A stretch of 64,000 bases of DNA. Origin: Ostrinia nubilalis. Its lineage: Eukaryota; Arthropoda; Insecta; Lepidoptera; Crambidae. Shown in pieces: positions 11,404-24,329 of this stretch (the first letter of the stretch is position 1; each line of letters begins with the position of its first letter). Under the pieces are notes generated by a model that was not told the DNA's origin, did no database searches, and was given only the letters and a program-made list of their open reading frames with translations. Where the stretch lies: the NCBI RefSeq assembly GCF_963855985.1, contig NC_087099.1:9454001-9518000 (forward strand), in the 5' to 3' direction. A program made the translations under genes and the position numbers.

Positions 11404-14240
11404 AACCTAACCCACTGTTAGTTTACAATCTAACGCGTTATATTATAAACTGACAGAGTTCACAATTTCACGTTGACATATACACTGCATAGTGTCTACA
11501 AGCTCAAAGTTGTCTGCACACAGAACAAATAGTACGCTTCTAATATTATGCGATGTTTAGTTGTTTCGGCGATCATTTGTTTTGTAACCGACAAATATTT
11601 GGCCGGTTTGATAAATGAACAAGAATTTCAAGAGACAACTTTCGTATGCTTTGTGGGAGTGTGTTTGACTTTATTGTTCGGTAATGTTTTTGTTAGTATT
11701 CATCATTTGCAGTAAGTTATTATTATAGCTATACAACATTAGGAAATTCTGAAGCTAAATACTGCTTCTACCAGGTATCTTTTTTTTTAATTCAGTGCTT
11801 TCGTTATGGGTACAAAAATAACCTAAGTTAATTTTCGACCAGTCCACAACAAAGAAAATACAGATCCATATCGAGTTCACTGCGGATACAAAATCTGAGT
11901 GAAAATCCAGGGCATGCATGTCCAAAACGGGCAAAAAACTGACGATCGCATCGCAACAATATGACGGGATGGGACCAAAAACTAAAAAAAGAATTCCGCT
12001 GCGGACCAGATATTTTAAGGAACGTGTGCATAGTGCATGAAACAAAGCACACGACAAACTTAGTCAGCATTTATGCAGCAAAATGTCACATTGAAACGGG
12101 CAAACGGCTGATGTTATCCATAAAATGCGCTATATTTATATACAGTGACGAATTATACTTCGATACACACAGTATACTAGTTTTAACCTGGAGTTTTGCA
12201 TAAAAAGGTTGGTAGAATACATCATGTTTCAGCATTAGCAGTCTTATTGCATTGTCGATTCAACTCCATTAAAGCTCTGAAGCAACATGACAAACTGTTG
12301 CTTTCCCTCACACTTCAGTACAATAGACCTAAAATTGAGGAGAAAATATTTACAAATCATACAAACAGCTTCAATTCCACTTGAGTCCAAAGACACACAT
12401 CTTCAAAACTTATTACGTCTCTGAGAATTTGCCCAGTCCCAAACACATGCATTTAAAGTGTCAGCTTAAAATTATTTACGATTTCTCTACGACATTGGAA
12501 GACCAACATTATTTGTCGAGGAATAAAGAGCATTGTCATTTCAAAATACTCTATCTCTATTTACATGCTCTTTAAAAATATGTAATCCCCGTTAACAAGA
12601 TCAATATTTCACAAGCGATAAAACTGAATTTCTTTCCGAATCCCATAAATGTTTGAAAATCATCTGCATCTCGTAAAATATCGGAATTACAAGAGATTTA
12701 ACTGAAAGTTATTAATGTTTTGGTCCTGCGGTAGGTCCGACGAATCTCATTCTCAACGCAGATCCCTGCCGTGTTTTTACAATAACATCATAGTGTAATG
12801 ATCTCTAAGCTGACTGGATATAGCGTCTGTTATGGCGTGAATTAAATCGACATGTGGCGAGAAATATCTTGGGACTCGAAGAACAAATCGTAACGTTCGT
12901 TCCGTGAAGTGCTAATCCTTAACATATGTGACAAAAAAATTACCAAAGATAAGGGTCAATTTCGAGAATACGGCTTGCAGTACATTCATTCAGCTATAAA
13001 AAGCGGCGGATCAACGCACGGATTGACAATGACAAGCGTTAGCGCAGCGTTTATTTATTCGTACAAGTATTCCCTTTTAGCCTGAGACAAAACAAGGATT
13101 CTCTAGATAAGTGTTACTCGCTTTAAGACAAGCTATATTATGGTAATAACTTTGCCTCGGAACGGAAAGACGCGACGGCACGGCGCAGGATATTAAATTA
13201 AAAAGATATTTGTGGGTTGGTGAGGAATTTTTAAGTAAAATATCCTTTCATGTTCATGAATATTAAAATTTTAATGCACATTTTCTTTTCTCTCTGGGTC
13301 AGTGGATGCATTTTTCTGAAAGGTAAAAAGCCAGACTGTATCTTAAAAATATTCTAATTTTTCTATTCAGGCTTACTTTACCTATTTTCTACCCCTTTCA
13401 TTAACAAAAAATGTAAGTATTCATTTTCTTATCGTATCCCACAGTTTTACCGGACCTTTCCGATTGTATTTTTACCATTACCAAAATGAATTCAGGCTAG
13501 TCTATTATTAAAGTTTTACGTTAATTGACACTTTGCGCCCCCGAGTAGTGCTGTCATCAATGGGACAAAGTACCAACAAATGCATAGTTCGACGTCCCCA
13601 TAAAACGTAGTTCGGATCGGGCGCTGGCACCACAAAAACTATCGAATGTGTAATTGAGTCGTCGTGACTCACCCCGCACATCTGCTGTGAAACTTGGACG
13701 CTGTGTGGTAAGTTGTTATTAGAAAAAAACTAAAGGTTAACTAATTTAACAGTAGTATAAGTATTGAAGGAAAAACGAAACATCAGAAACAACGAAAACC
13801 AGGAAAAGTACATTAAACTATGGCATAATATTGCGGTTACAATCTTTGATTAGTCAGATTGCATTAATTTGATTAGTTGCTCGTCCTGAAAATATAAAAA
13901 GTATTTAAAGACACACTACATACTTTTATTCATGAACTAATAAAGCAGAAACTAGATACTAACAACCGCTAAACTGCACTCGTACTTAGGTTCTATTGAT
14001 CAAACTACATAGTTGCATAATGTCACGAATTTGTAAACATGTAACCTAATTTCCGTAATCTGTCAGTAACAGTCGGTAAATAGAACTGATTACCTACTAA
14101 AGATAAAATTTGACTGATATGACTGGCCACGTGCAATGCATGCCTACGTTTGCTTATTAGCTTAAATGCATTTTTTGGATAACTGTTCCTTTGTGTAAAT
14201 CTTTTCACAAAAATGAACGGTCATTCTCCGGATCTGGATT
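11404..14240. other. Gene-free stretch
   Basis: Starts with a short CCTAA-type tract (11396-11413). The rest is AT-rich with only short open frames. I see no domain, RNA gene or bounded element. Confidence 0.45.
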
Positions 14241-14508
14241 ATTTTGTTGATTACCCCGACCTTTTTTATTTTTGAATTTAGAGTAAGTTTAGGTAAAACA
14301 TTTCAAAATAGACATTATTACGAGCATATTTTTTATATTGGCCCATTGGAATAAAAAGTTATGCGACATCAAAATTTTCATGGTCGGGGTAATCAAAGTT
14401 GGGAGTCAGAGTAATCAAAAATAAAACAAAATATTTTATTTTCTAAGGTTTTTTTAAGTTATGGTAAAATAAATGTTATTATAACTAGCCATTTGTTATT
14501 TTGATGTA

Positions 14509-14956
14509 CAGTCACGGAATGAAAAGGTTCGTCAGTTTTCAAATTGATTCCTTCAACGAATCGCGAGCACATATTACCTTTTGAAACTATGTTACAGAAT
14601 CATCTCAAGTTAGAGAAAATAATCTTTAACTGTTCGTAAGTAAAGTTCAAAATTATTCAGATCAAAGTTGTTTGACGATAGACTTGTCAAGAAGATTAAT
14701 ATGATTGATAAACTAAAACCTTCTTGTTGGTTCAACCTGCCATTATCTATTAAATAAAAAAACTACATTTTGTAACATTGCACTGATGGGATAGAAAAAT
14801 AAACAAGCAAAATCTTATTCGTTAGCAAACGTCATATTTATTTAAATGTTAACAGCACTGTTTCTTGCACGGTTATGTTGGCAGGTTTGACTCTTACAGT
14901 ACCTAGTGCAAGCGAAAACCGACACTAAGGTGACGAACCTTTTCATTCCGCGACTG
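14509..14956. mobile_element. Tc1/mariner-type MITE
   Basis: Inverted termini CAGTC(A/G)CGGAATGAAAAGG about 27 bp long are flanked by TA on both sides (14507-14508 and 14957-14958). There is no transposase coding. Confidence 0.82.
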
Positions 14957-15071
14957 TATAAACGACAATATTTTAAAGTTTCAACAAAATCTGTTAAGTA
15001 GTTGTTGCGTAAAAGAGTAAAAAACATACATATACATTATACATATAATATTAGTGACTCAATGTCCTATG

Positions 15072-15730
15072 TCTCCTATATGGGACAGAAGGCGTCCACA
15101 ACAGTCCTCCATCGCATTCGGTCTTGAGCTTCGCGTTTGATCTCGCTCCAAGTCTTATAAGTGCGCCGCCATGTTTTTTTGGCACGACCACGTTTGCATT
15201 TTCCCTGGGGGTTCCAATTTAGAGCCTGCTTGGGGATGTGATCGGGGTCCCTTCGAAGAGTGTGGCCGATCCAGTTCCACTGGCAGCGTTTATTCTGCTG
15301 AACGATCGGTATTTCGTGGCAGCGTTCCAAAAGTTCGTCGTTTGAAGATTTTGGAGAATTCGGCTAAGACAGCGGCTGAAGAAGATCTGCAGCTGGTGCG
15401 AGATAACCTTAGTGACCTTCCACGTTTCACGCCCATAGAGCAGAACTGGTTTGACATTGGACCCGAATATTTTGATCTTGCTTGGGTCAATTTCCGTGAC
15501 TGCCATACGGCTCGAAGTTGTGCGAAGGTAGCTCTGGCCTTGGCAATGCGCGAAGTGATGTCCTCTTCGGTAACTCCAGGCTCTGAAACGATGCTGCCGA
15601 GGTAAGTGAAATTGTGGACTCGTTGGACTTCCTCTGCACCAACGGTGTGCAATTCCTCACTCCAGATCGCATCTCTTGGGTCTTCCGGTACTGATACCCT
15701 TGTTTTACCCTTTTTTCGGCACAATAATTA
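15072..15730 (-). pseudogene. RTE/CR1-like LINE reverse transcriptase 3' fragment
   Basis: Three overlapping minus-strand frames together encode the end of a LINE ORF2. They read FTYLGSIVSEPGVTEEDI, then VKPVLLYGRETWKVT, then WNWIGHTLRRDPDHIPKQAL and NPQGKCKRGRAKKTWRR, ending RMRWRTVVDAFCPI. Two frameshifts break it. It is 5'-truncated and sits inside the TCGGGGTAATCA-rich region. Confidence 0.85.
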
Positions 15731-16963
15731 GAAGCCCCTTATTCCAGTCGTCTGGGACTTCCTCTTCCATCCAGATGTTTTCGAAGACAGGTATCAGGAC
15801 GTTAACGGCGGAGTTTACATCGGCTTACAGCATTTCAGCAGTGATAAGGTCGAGTCCAGGGGTCTTGCCAATTTTAAGGGATAATATTATGTATTAATAG
15901 GAGATAGGATTTCATTTTAGTAAAGGGTAATTTTGCCTGTTAAACGTTATTTAGTTAATTATTCATTAGTAAAATTACAGTATTATTGATTACTCGGTGA
16001 CAAAAGTCGGGGTAATCAAGGTCGGGGTAGTCAAAAAATTAAGGTTTATCCTGAGCCCTGCCCAATCTGTAAGTTGAATCCCATATGTTTTAATACACAA
16101 AAATGCGGTTACATGGACCATTATTCCTGTACATTCTCAAGAACTTTCCATGTAAAGAAACCTAAAAAAACAGGATAGAGTAAATCAATCGTGCACTGAA
16201 CCAAGGTCGGGGTAATCATATTCTTATCTCGATAACTCCGAAATCCTGCGAAGAGTTGCATTACCGATCACCTCGGCACGCAGGCCACCACTAAAGGTTC
16301 ACGGGGGAGGATAGAGCTCGTTTCTAAATTGCGTAGCTAGGGACGTAGGCGCACATTAGCAACGTGTCGGGGTAATCACGGTTAACGCCCGGACACAACT
16401 TCAAATAGTTATTTTACAAAACCTTTTACTGATTTAATTATATCGTATTTAATTTATCAATGTTTATTTAATCAGTAATCGATTACATAAGCATTGAAAG
16501 CGGTAATAATAACGGATTAATTTATACGAGCAAATTTGTTCTGAGATCGGGAGCGCGGACACGTCGTGGTAATCAATTTTTGACGACTTACGATTTTTTT
16601 TTAATTACTTAATTGACTATTATTAACTATCTCTGTGGTTTAACAACAAGAACCAAAGTTATACTATTAGATAAAAATATTTGTTACTAAAATTATTATG
16701 ATATTCGGGTACTTTTTGGCCCCGGACACGTAATTTTCTTGGCCGGTGGAATGACCCTGAAACATTCTAATCTGACAATAAGTCAAACAAAGCAATATTT
16801 ATCAAAATATGAATTTCAGCCCAGATAGCCTCTGAAATTTTTCAGAAATTTAACCCATGAAGTGCCAATCAATTTATCAAAAAGACATAAGTAACGCTAA
16901 TAAAGTCAAAACTTCTCTTATAAGAATTAGTAACCCATTTTTACAAGATCTAGAGTTCACTTA

Positions 16964-17086
16964 CGCCCGTATTCACAAACGATACTTGCTTAAGTGAAGC
17001 AGCAAATCGAACGCACAGCGTTGAATAGAGCTCTATGATTGGTTCATGTGTCACCCACCTCATAGTAATGTTTTTGAATACGGGCG
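16964..17086. mobile_element. Harbinger-type MITE with TTA duplication
   Basis: A 123-bp element with termini CGCCCGTATTCACAAAC and ...TTTTGAATACGGGCG. The target duplication is TTA at 16961-16963 and 17087-17089, typical of PIF/Harbinger. Confidence 0.8.
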
Positions 17087-17893
17087 TTATTTCTACAATC
17101 AGCCTACGAAAATGACTACAAATCTACACTGACCCAGCTACCTACAATGTCGCGTTCGCCTATCCCTATCCCCAAGGCACAGCACGGTTTAGTTCCGGTA
17201 CTCCACCAGTCTTTGTTTCCCGCTAATAGCGATGTATTATTTAGCGAACGGGGGACTTCTTTAATGGACTACAAAACTAGAAAACGAGGGGCGGAAAAGA
17301 TTAGATTTCTTATCGCACCGCAAACGGCTGACTATGGCATACGGTGACGAATCGTATTGATTGAATGATCGTGGTAGGGATGACTTGGATGAGTCAATGT
17401 CACAATTAAATTGTAATCTATTAAGGAATAAGTATTAGAGCAAATATCTCTGTTGTCTTAATTCAAAAAGGGGTCCAAGTGTCCAACCCACAAAAATACT
17501 TTTGGTTTTGTACTTAGCATAATAACTGACAGTAAATCTAGGTCGGTCTACACTGAATGGGTGACTTCAATAATAAGGGTCGTCATCACAAGACTGTTTG
17601 TCTATCTTTGTGTGGTTTACTTTTCCAGACTAGATTAATAGATAATAATGATAACGAGGTCGGCGAGACAGATAAGTAATACCCTTTTCATAACTCCCAT
17701 ACCTAACGAACTCCATTCAGCGGCAAACTATTCAAAGCTTCATTTGCAAGCTGCCATAAGCAAGCTAATTCAGTTCAAAGTTTCCCAACTCCCTGCCACC
17801 GCATCCCTAGTGGTCAATGAGTGAATTAAGCAGAGCTACCCTAAACCCGCGACCACACAAATACTTATCACTGCAAAAATGACAGTACCATTA

Positions 17894-18071
17894 GAGCCAA
17901 AGCACACGATGCGTTGCGACGCTGCACCCTAAAGTCAGAAAAAACAAATAAAGATCTCGCGATAGCGGGCGACACGCTTGTATGCCTCTACCACAGATAT
18001 TTCTATGTAAGAAGACGACGCAGCGATACCGCTCCGGCGTCGCACCGCCGCAACGCGTCGTGTGTTTTGGC
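17894..18071. mobile_element. Harbinger-type MITE with TTA duplication
   Basis: Inverted termini GAGCCAAAGCACACGATGCG and its diverged complement at the right end, with TTA on both sides (17891-17893 and 18072-18074). A roughly 55-bp host sequence is also directly repeated on either side (17839-17893 and 18072-18127). Confidence 0.8.
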
Positions 18072-18909
18072 TCTTACCCTTAGCCCGCGTCCACACAAAC
18101 ACTCATCACCGCAAAAATGACAGTGCCATTACAGTAAAGTTCGTTACACACATGCGGGTTGCACTAATTCACACCCGCACTGTTGGAGTGTCAGCGTCAG
18201 ATGGTGGGCGTGACGTAAACACCCGTATTATACGCCTAAAACTCCATTCAAACTCATGCCTAATTATGGTCACTCAAGCATATCTTCAACCCTGTGATCG
18301 CTATGTAAACCAAATTAAAAACTGGCTGATTTATGCTTACTGAGAGCTGAAAACAATCTGCACTTATTCATTTTTTATCGCTACTGGTACTATTTCCTTC
18401 TTTAAATTTTTACCTTTTTAAAACACCATAAACATTTATGTAATTTGAACTCTACAAACCGTAAAACACTTAGTTGCATTTTAGGTGTAAGTACGTAATT
18501 AAGAACTGGACTTTGTAATTTTATAAATGAAACACATAATACAAAAACCCCAGCTAACCAAATGCCATATACTCGCAATGTGCCGACAATAAAACGCATG
18601 CTCTACAATTTAAACAAATTAATTTAAAATTAATTAACACGTTGACGGTACTACACTAAACTAATTCTACAACCACCAACCCTATTCTCTTGCCATAGAG
18701 ACCACATTAGGAATGCAGGTGCGATGATGGAACCGACCGGATTACGTGATGATCCAATCATCTGCTTAGAGAATAGAGACGTTAATCGAGTTAATGCGTA
18801 TCGCCTGATTGTTATGGAGCTTAGTAATTAGGATTCCAAGACATTATAATTATACATACTATGGGAATACAGATGTGAGTATGTATTTATAGATAGTTTT
18901 TTGTTTTTT

Positions 18910-19075
18910 TCATTCGTTTCAGCCAAATGACGTCCACTGCTGGACAAAGGTCTCCCCCAAGGATTTCCAGTTCCGGCGCTGCCCGCATCCAGGTTCTTCC
19001 AGCGACCTTCACCAGATCGTCGGTCCACCTAGTTGAAGGCCTGCCCACAATAGGTCTTCGGCGTCTCTTTGTTTC
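18910..19075 (-). mobile_element. LINE 3'-end fragment
   Basis: The fullest copy of the lepidopteran LINE tail in the window. The minus strand reads WTDDLVKVAGRTWMRAA and, after a one-base frame change, WKSLGETFVQQWTSFG followed by a stop. This is the C-terminus of an endonuclease-reverse transcriptase. Confidence 0.8.
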
Positions 19076-19079
19076 TTAC

Positions 19080-22000
19080 TGTATAAAAAAGTAGAAACGA
19101 CAAAAAGTAAACTGCGGTTAAAATTTATAACTCATTTAGCACAAGACTTAATTATCTACTCTCATTTGTTTTGTTGTGTTCTTAATACGGAACTTTAAGA
19201 ACCATTTAATCATTATTTTTCCAATAAGAAACACTTAAGCCATAAAAATATAAAATCTCGAGGCATTACCTAAATGCCAACGGCCGAGATGAACGCTTGG
19301 CATTTATGATACAACCTCCTATCACGGAGTTTCAAAATAATGCATTACCCTTTGCTATTAATGGAACGCCTACATGCGGTATTTACCTCAAAATGGGTCA
19401 TAATATTTAAGAAATAATGTGAGTTCTCGTGTCTTAATCGACGTCAGAATTAATATAACAATGCCTTAGCCTTTGCGTCTTTTTTTTAAATGTACGAAAA
19501 AAAAGTTACCTACGTTGTTTCTATAAACATTGGAAAAACGAATTCCTAGATAATCAAATTAAAAAAAGGATCGACAAACGGTTATTCCAAAACACATTTC
19601 GAAAACATTACCTGTTTTTTTTTCTAAAAAATCGTCAAAGGAGTCAAGATTCACACTGATAAACGAAACGGCTTCCTCGAAATAATGCGATCTTTTTTCT
19701 ATAACGTGACACTGGCAGCAAATCCCTAAGGAATAAATTATAGTTCTGAATATCCAGATAAACATCTCTAGCCCCTGGACCCGCAGGCATGTCCCCTAAA
19801 AGTGACAAAATGAATGACTGCCTCTATTTTGGGAGAAAAATTGAATTAGCAACCACTAATCATTTTAACTAATACAGGAAGTGATACATTACATTATTTG
19901 AGGGCTGCTCCTTCTCGTGATTAATTGTCCTAATTTAAAGTTTTAATGGGTCTGAAACAGGAATAGCGGTGCTAATCTAATAACTCAAATTGGATTTCCG
20001 AGGATGATGGAGTTATAAATTTTGTACGATTACACAATCAGCGGAACTAACTTTAGGGAATTGGGTTAATAACACATTAAGATGTTAGTTCTGTTATGAA
20101 AACGTTCATAATTATTTTCGTGTTTAGTAGAGAATGTTTATCTGACTAATAAGCATCTGTGATTAAAAATACTTAGGTACTCATGGATTAAGTAAGAACT
20201 AACGTCATTATTGTGGTGTCAAACTTTATCAGGCACTACTTATTGACTGATCTTATTGAGTCGTCTTAATATGCTTTCATCACATAATCAAATTTCTACT
20301 TCTTCATAACAATCTTTTAAACATTCTGGAAAAGAATTTACAGTCTTTTCCAGAATGTTTAACCAGATTATTGATCGTAGAGACGTCATGGACATGGATA
20401 TTGCATCATCTTACTTTAACTATAACAATCAAGCAAGCCTGTCAAACTCCACACAAAACACCGGTTATAGTGCTAATTACGGTTAAAGTTAAGGGGCTGC
20501 AACTCAGCCTTCGCCTAAATTAACTGCCGCTCAAATAACCACACAAACTTGAACAAGTAAAATTCCAAGACGCTCACATTACAGCCAGTTCTAACGAGTC
20601 CAAGCGCATATGCCCATTATAAGCTCATTTTGTCAGCTAACAGGTTGATGCGGGTTTAATTAAAATACTCGTCATCCATCATCGTCGTATTGATTTTGCG
20701 TCGCGTGCATTTGGCACGCCGCCCGCTCGTCCGTTATCAATTAGCCGCTGATGGCTGACAGAGGTATTCTGTGGACAAACAAGCCAAGTGTCATGGGAGA
20801 ACGCTTTGAATGCCGGCATTTAGATGAATACATGTGAAGTACATTAGACACATCAGAATCTAAGGCAACGTGAAGAACATTAGGCACATCTAAGGCAATA
20901 AAAGATGTGGACTCAAAAATAAAGAAGGGACTTTTGATATTGGAAACTTGACAATAACTGAAATAAGAGCCTAATTAATTCATTCATCAAATCATTTAGC
21001 CTAAAAAGTTATGAAAAAATATATGTGCTTGCCCATAATTTTCGACAGTTAATTATTTCTAAAATATGTGCCTAATTGAAATCTTTGGAAGGCGTATGTA
21101 CGCGTAAGTAAGTTATTTATAACCTACCTAATCATATAGCGAATGGTAGATAAATAATTATGTAACATAAGTAAATCAAGTAAAATGCGTTGCGATCCAT
21201 CTCCCTGTCACAATAAAATGAACGGAGAAAGGAAACGTGCCCCATTTTCCAAATTGAGCTGACCATCAAAACGTAAAACAGGACAAATAACAACGCTGCC
21301 GTCTTAATACGATAAACGGTTAACTCCAATAAAACTAAACAAGTTAAACGCCTGGCCAATAAACCACAAAGTAGATGCGCCGGCGCAGAGCCGTATTTGG
21401 GCATGTAATCATAATCATTACGAATCATTACAGCACATTATGATTTTATACCCAAAATAAGCGGACATCACAAAATTCCAAGCATGAATCTTTTCGCTGT
21501 AAGCGATCACTAAACTCAAAAGTATAATTAAGAAAACAAAGCCTAAGTGATTCCTAAAGAAGAAACTACAAAGGTTTTAATGCCAGGTGCCATACAAACT
21601 TTCAAAGAAGACGCAACGTCATCCATAATAAGGTCGAAGCTAATAGGTACGAGTTACGACGCCTAGTAAGAAATCCCTAAATACATCCCTGTTCCTGCAG
21701 CCACAGACGCAACTAGATTAAAGAAGAAAAAGTTAATTTAGCTTCAAATAAAATACACAAGATAAAAGAAGTTTTGTGTCAAAAATGTTTTCAGGTATCT
21801 AAGAGTGAACCACGATACTGGTTTTCAGTGGGTACAAGGGACTCTCCTTTTCATGTTGTATGAAACAAAGTGCGTCCAACGTGCGATGACTAACGCTGAT
21901 TTACCATATGCAACCCCAGGACATAAACACTGCTAAACGGGCTTGTAGTAATAAATTTCAGTCAAGTTATATCATTGCTTTTGAATTATAGCTCAGAATC

Positions 22001-23060
22001 GCCGTCTGCTTCGTAGTATCTGATCGCCTGTAGCTTCGGCTGTTCCAATGTAGGTATATTATTTCGTGTCGGGCGACGGTTTATTCAAAATTTTAAATTT
22101 AGAATGGAAAACAGCATTCGTGTTATTCGAAATTTAAAATTCAGAATGGAAAATAACGGCGTGGGGCTTTCTTAAAATGGAATTTTCCTTCGTCTAGCGA
22201 TAAACGCTATCTTGGGCTAAGGAGGCATAATTCCTAAAACAATCTGGAAGCTGGACCCAGGCCAGGGTTGTTGGTGCATTGCGCAGCGAAACAAAAACTT
22301 TGACGGTAAACACGTGTAGCATAAAGATCAGAACCAATTTCTAACTGCATCTAAAGTTACGATTTGTGATGCCGTATTTTGGATATTGATGTCCGGAGTT
22401 GGAATTCAGTTTTATATCCACAGTGAATACCTACTTACATTACAACTAGGATGAAATGTTTTAATTATGTCTGTAATAAAACCGTATATTCACAATGGAA
22501 AATACTTAATGCAATATTCACAATAAATTGAGAATTAAATAAAAGTTATTGTAGTTACTTTTATTAATATTACCCCAACATTAAAATACACCATTTTTAT
22601 CACCATGACCGTGTCCATCCAAATAAGTACGTAATTGCCATAGCTAGAATTTGTATCAATAAAACCTCGAACACATCTCAGAAGGACATAGCCAAAAGAA
22701 AACAGCTAGAGTCAAATATTATATCGCATATTTGTTCCCCGTAAAATTATTAATGTCAAAGTTTTTACTGTTCTCGTTTTACTGCACATAATTTACGAAA
22801 TATTAATACAAAAAACTTATTTTAAAACTTCTTAATTTCGTCATCTGAACCTTGATCAATCTAAGTATCAAAAACATCAATTTTTTGTGGTTTAACTCTG
22901 TCTCAGCAACTTAAGCAATAACCTGAAGCGCAAGCATTCACAAAGATACCTAAGATATACTAGCGAGCGCGTCAAAAAAATCTATGAAGATTTTAGTTCT
23001 TGAAAGTATCCGGTCGCTGTACCTACAATCCGTCATTTTTTACGCGCTCACTAGTGAGAA
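19080..23060. other. Gene-free stretch
   Basis: AT-rich, with no recognisable gene. A 19-bp-arm hairpin lies at 20317-20335 and 20344-20362 (TTAAACATTCTGGAAAAGA and its complement). A diverged tandem pair built on TTAAATTTAGAATGGAAAA lies near 22080-22165. Confidence 0.45.
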
Positions 23061-23069
23061 CGTTTGAAG

Positions 23070-24321
23070 TAGTGACCGACCGAATATTCGTTTTCGTTTT
23101 CGTTTTCGGCCCTTTTCGGCCAAAAAATGGACATTCGGCCATATTTTCGTTTTCGGCCAAAAACCAGCCGAAGCTTCGGCCAAACCGAATATCAGAAATA
23201 CGTGAATAAGATGGTGACGTTTATCGTTCCGATATCTTCGGGAGTGAATCTGGTGCACTCATGATTCCAATCAGACTTGAACGGACGCGGTATTGTCACA
23301 CTCTTTTGAAGTTGTGAAGTGAGGTTACGTTGTAAAGGGTGTCCAGCGAGAATTTTCCAAGTTCAAAATTGAATACAAATAAAACCAAAGAGATTTCATT
23401 AAGTTTAATTGTTTCAAAATAGAGTCTAATGCGGATTTGAAATACGCCATGAGTCACTGGTCGGGAGCCTACAGAGCGTTCGCAGTATTTGAAATGTATT
23501 GTCGAATGATCGATGAATGTCTGATACCACAACTGCAACTGCATCCCGGTCAACTACGTAACTCTATTTCAGCAAGAAGGTGTCTCACCACACACGGAGA
23601 GTACCTCGATGGAGACACTGAGAACTATTTTTTTTAAATAAATGATCAGCAAGTACAGGGACATACCCTAGCTGCCTCGGTCACCAGATCTCACACCATG
23701 CGACTTTTTCTTGTGGGGATATCTCAAGTCAAAAGTTTACAGCAAACAATCCTTAAATAATTCAGGTTCTGTAAGAAAATATCTGCCGTGAAGTTGCAGG
23801 AAAATTATTAGCGCGATTTGCTCTCGCATAGTTGCGAATGTAAGGGTCCGGCTGTGAGAGTGCCTATAGTAAAACGGGCATCATTTAAAAGACATTGCCT
23901 ATAAAAATTAAATCCGCGTTGTTAAACTTCAGTTTGCATTAGTAATAAATAATAAAAAATCATTAATTTATTTGTATTCATTTTTGAAGTTGAAAAATTC
24001 CCTCTGGACACCCTTTATTTCTTCTTCACTTCCCAATATTTCATTATACACCGGAAATAATATTCTACTAAGAATTAATAATTATTTTTTTTTGTGTTTT
24101 AATGCCGGTTTTCTTTAATCAATCCTTATCAAAATCAACTGTCAAAGTTTTTGGTAAAAACATTAACGGTTTTCAAAGTTTTTACATAATTTCAGATTGA
24201 AATTTGAGAGTTGAAGGTCATATTCGTTTTCGTTTTCGTTTTCGGCCGAAAATGAGACTGCAGCCGAAGCTTCGTTTTCGTTTCCGTTTTCGGCTGAAAA
24301 TCCATATTCGGTCGGACACTA
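23070..24321. mobile_element. hAT-type element with 8-bp duplication, carrying a nested mariner
   Basis: Termini TAGTG(A/T)CCGACCGAATAT are inverted at both ends and flanked by an exact 8-bp duplication GTTTGAAG (23062-23069 and 24322-24329). Next to each end are runs of TTCGTTTTCG and mirror-like CGAAGCTTCGG. Without the nested element it is about 570 bp and non-coding. Confidence 0.85.
23335..24015 (+). pseudogene. Internally deleted mariner-superfamily transposon
   Basis: Termini AAGGGTGTCCAG...CTGGACACCCTT have TA on both sides (23333-23334 and 24016-24017). Inside, the plus strand keeps two transposase scraps: one reading MSHWSGAYRAFAVFEMY, and later SPDLTPCDFFLWGYLKSKVY, a block often seen near the third catalytic region of mariner-superfamily transposases. 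The middle of the gene is missing and the frame is broken. It inserted into the surrounding hAT-type element. Confidence 0.82.
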
Positions 24322-24329
24322 GTTTGAAG

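Larger units (their letters stand above)
14248..16574. repeat. Region with dispersed TCGGGGTAATCA motifs
   Basis: The motif GTCGGGGTAATCA or a close variant occurs at about 14248 (inverted), 14382, 14406 (degenerate), 15988 (inverted, degenerate), 16006, 16021, 16204, 16366 and 16563. Outside this block I did not notice it. The block is interrupted by a Tc1-like MITE and a LINE fragment. It looks like one older element carrying an internal repeated motif, but I cannot fix its ends. Confidence 0.5.
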
